A stretch of DNA of 64,000 bases from Hirudo medicinalis (Eukaryota > Annelida > Clitellata > Hirudinida > Hirudinidae): assembly GCA_011800805.1 (NCBI GenBank), contig MPNW01000077.1:128849-192848 (forward strand), given 5' to 3'. This document shows, in pieces, positions 63,651-64,000 of the stretch. Positions within the stretch are counted from its first letter, which is position 1. The number at the start of each line of letters is the position of its first letter. Below the pieces are notes generated by a model. That model did no database searches. It was not told the DNA's origin and saw only the letters and a program-made list of their open reading frames with translations. The translations under genes were made by a program, and so were the position numbers.

Positions 63651-63846
63651 AAAGCAATCATCTAGCGAGTCTCCAGGGAACCCGGGTAATACAAAGAAAG
63701 GCATGGACCCACTATTAAGCTCACGCACAACCTTTGACCTTTGAACCGCCCCAAAAAGAGATCGAATTAACGCTCCAATGGAAAGGAATGGGTTTCTGTC
63801 CTCTATGAATGACTTCATAAGAGCCAGTCACTTATTTCATCCACTC

Positions 63847-63976
63847 TGAGTGAGTGAGTGAGTGAGTGAGTGAGTGATTGAGTGATTGAGTGAGTGAGTG
63901 ATTGAGTGAGTGAGTGAGTGAGTGAGTGAGTGAGTGAGTGAGTGAGTGAGTGAGTGAGTGAGTGAGTGAGTGAGTG
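63847..63976 (+). repeat. (GAGT)n microsatellite
   Basis: About 32 GAGT units with a few GATT variants. The same motif occurs at 57965-57996. Confidence 0.97.
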
Positions 63977-64000
63977 CGATAAACGCAGAGACATAAAAAC

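Larger units (their letters stand above)
62281..64000. other. MEIS intron sequence at the right edge
   Basis: No homeodomain exon was found on the minus strand. Contains duplicated TTACAAGTTACAAGTAATTA-like sequence near 62465-62505, a direct duplication (TAGTCAGGGTGATT) at 63330 and 63376, an AAC/ATC microsatellite (63472-63650), a half-site cluster (63731-63748) and a GAGT array. Confidence 0.5.

Noticed and set aside
63353..63661. 102-codon Val/Asp-repeat ORF
   Set aside because: Translation of an AAC/ATC microsatellite.

Overview
This window is eukaryotic and comes from an AT-rich invertebrate animal genome. Genes are split into short coding exons (6 nt up to about 2.3 kb) separated by introns of roughly 0.1-3 kb with GT-AG borders. 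The gene set is purely metazoan: a nuclear receptor, a MEIS/homothorax homeobox gene, ATXN7, CASC3, hnRNP L, WDR20, and a ciliary dynein-regulatory subunit. The lineage cannot be fixed from the sequence alone. I see nothing prokaryotic, no CRISPR array, no virus and no complete autonomous transposon. Exon coordinates below were built by hand, joining splice sites so that reading phase and family alignment agree. They are predictions from a single sequence.

Layout, left to right. 1-2205 (-): 5' part of DRC7. 3508-5474 (+): NAA40. 5640-7861 (-): SAE1. 8606-12887 (+): CASC3. 14565-22007 (+): an NR1-type nuclear receptor with a full DNA-binding domain, ligand-binding domain and AF-2. 23388-24357 (-): a secreted single-Reeler-domain protein. 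26010-28527 (+): a two-helix membrane protein resembling TMEM200, with a decayed Tc1/mariner copy in its first intron. 29366-33843 (+): LCMT2/TYW4, in 15 exons. 34781-42403 (-): ATXN7. 42909-48332 (+): hnRNP L. 48862-52390 (+): WDR20. 54220-56492 (+): a BTB-BACK protein. 59535-62280 (-): 3' exons of MEIS/homothorax, whose remaining exons lie beyond the right edge.

Most genes are housekeeping and are not a functional cluster. They cover chromatin (NAA40 acetylates histone N termini; ATXN7 anchors the SAGA deubiquitinase), RNA (CASC3 in the exon junction complex, hnRNP L, LCMT2 in wybutosine synthesis), ubiquitin and SUMO (SAE1, WDR20), and cilia (DRC7). Three head-to-head pairs probably share promoters: DRC7/NAA40, SAE1/CASC3 and ATXN7/HNRNPL, the last only 505 bp apart.

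The best second-look items are: a minor-spliceosome AT-AC intron in hnRNP L; an hnRNP L that seems to lack RRM1; two likely GC-AG introns; a three-copy tRNA-derived SINE family; a second interspersed repeat family; a run of DR1-type nuclear-receptor half-site pairs around the 3' end of MEIS; and a receptor with an unusual EACKG P-box. No multi-gene undescribed system is visible.
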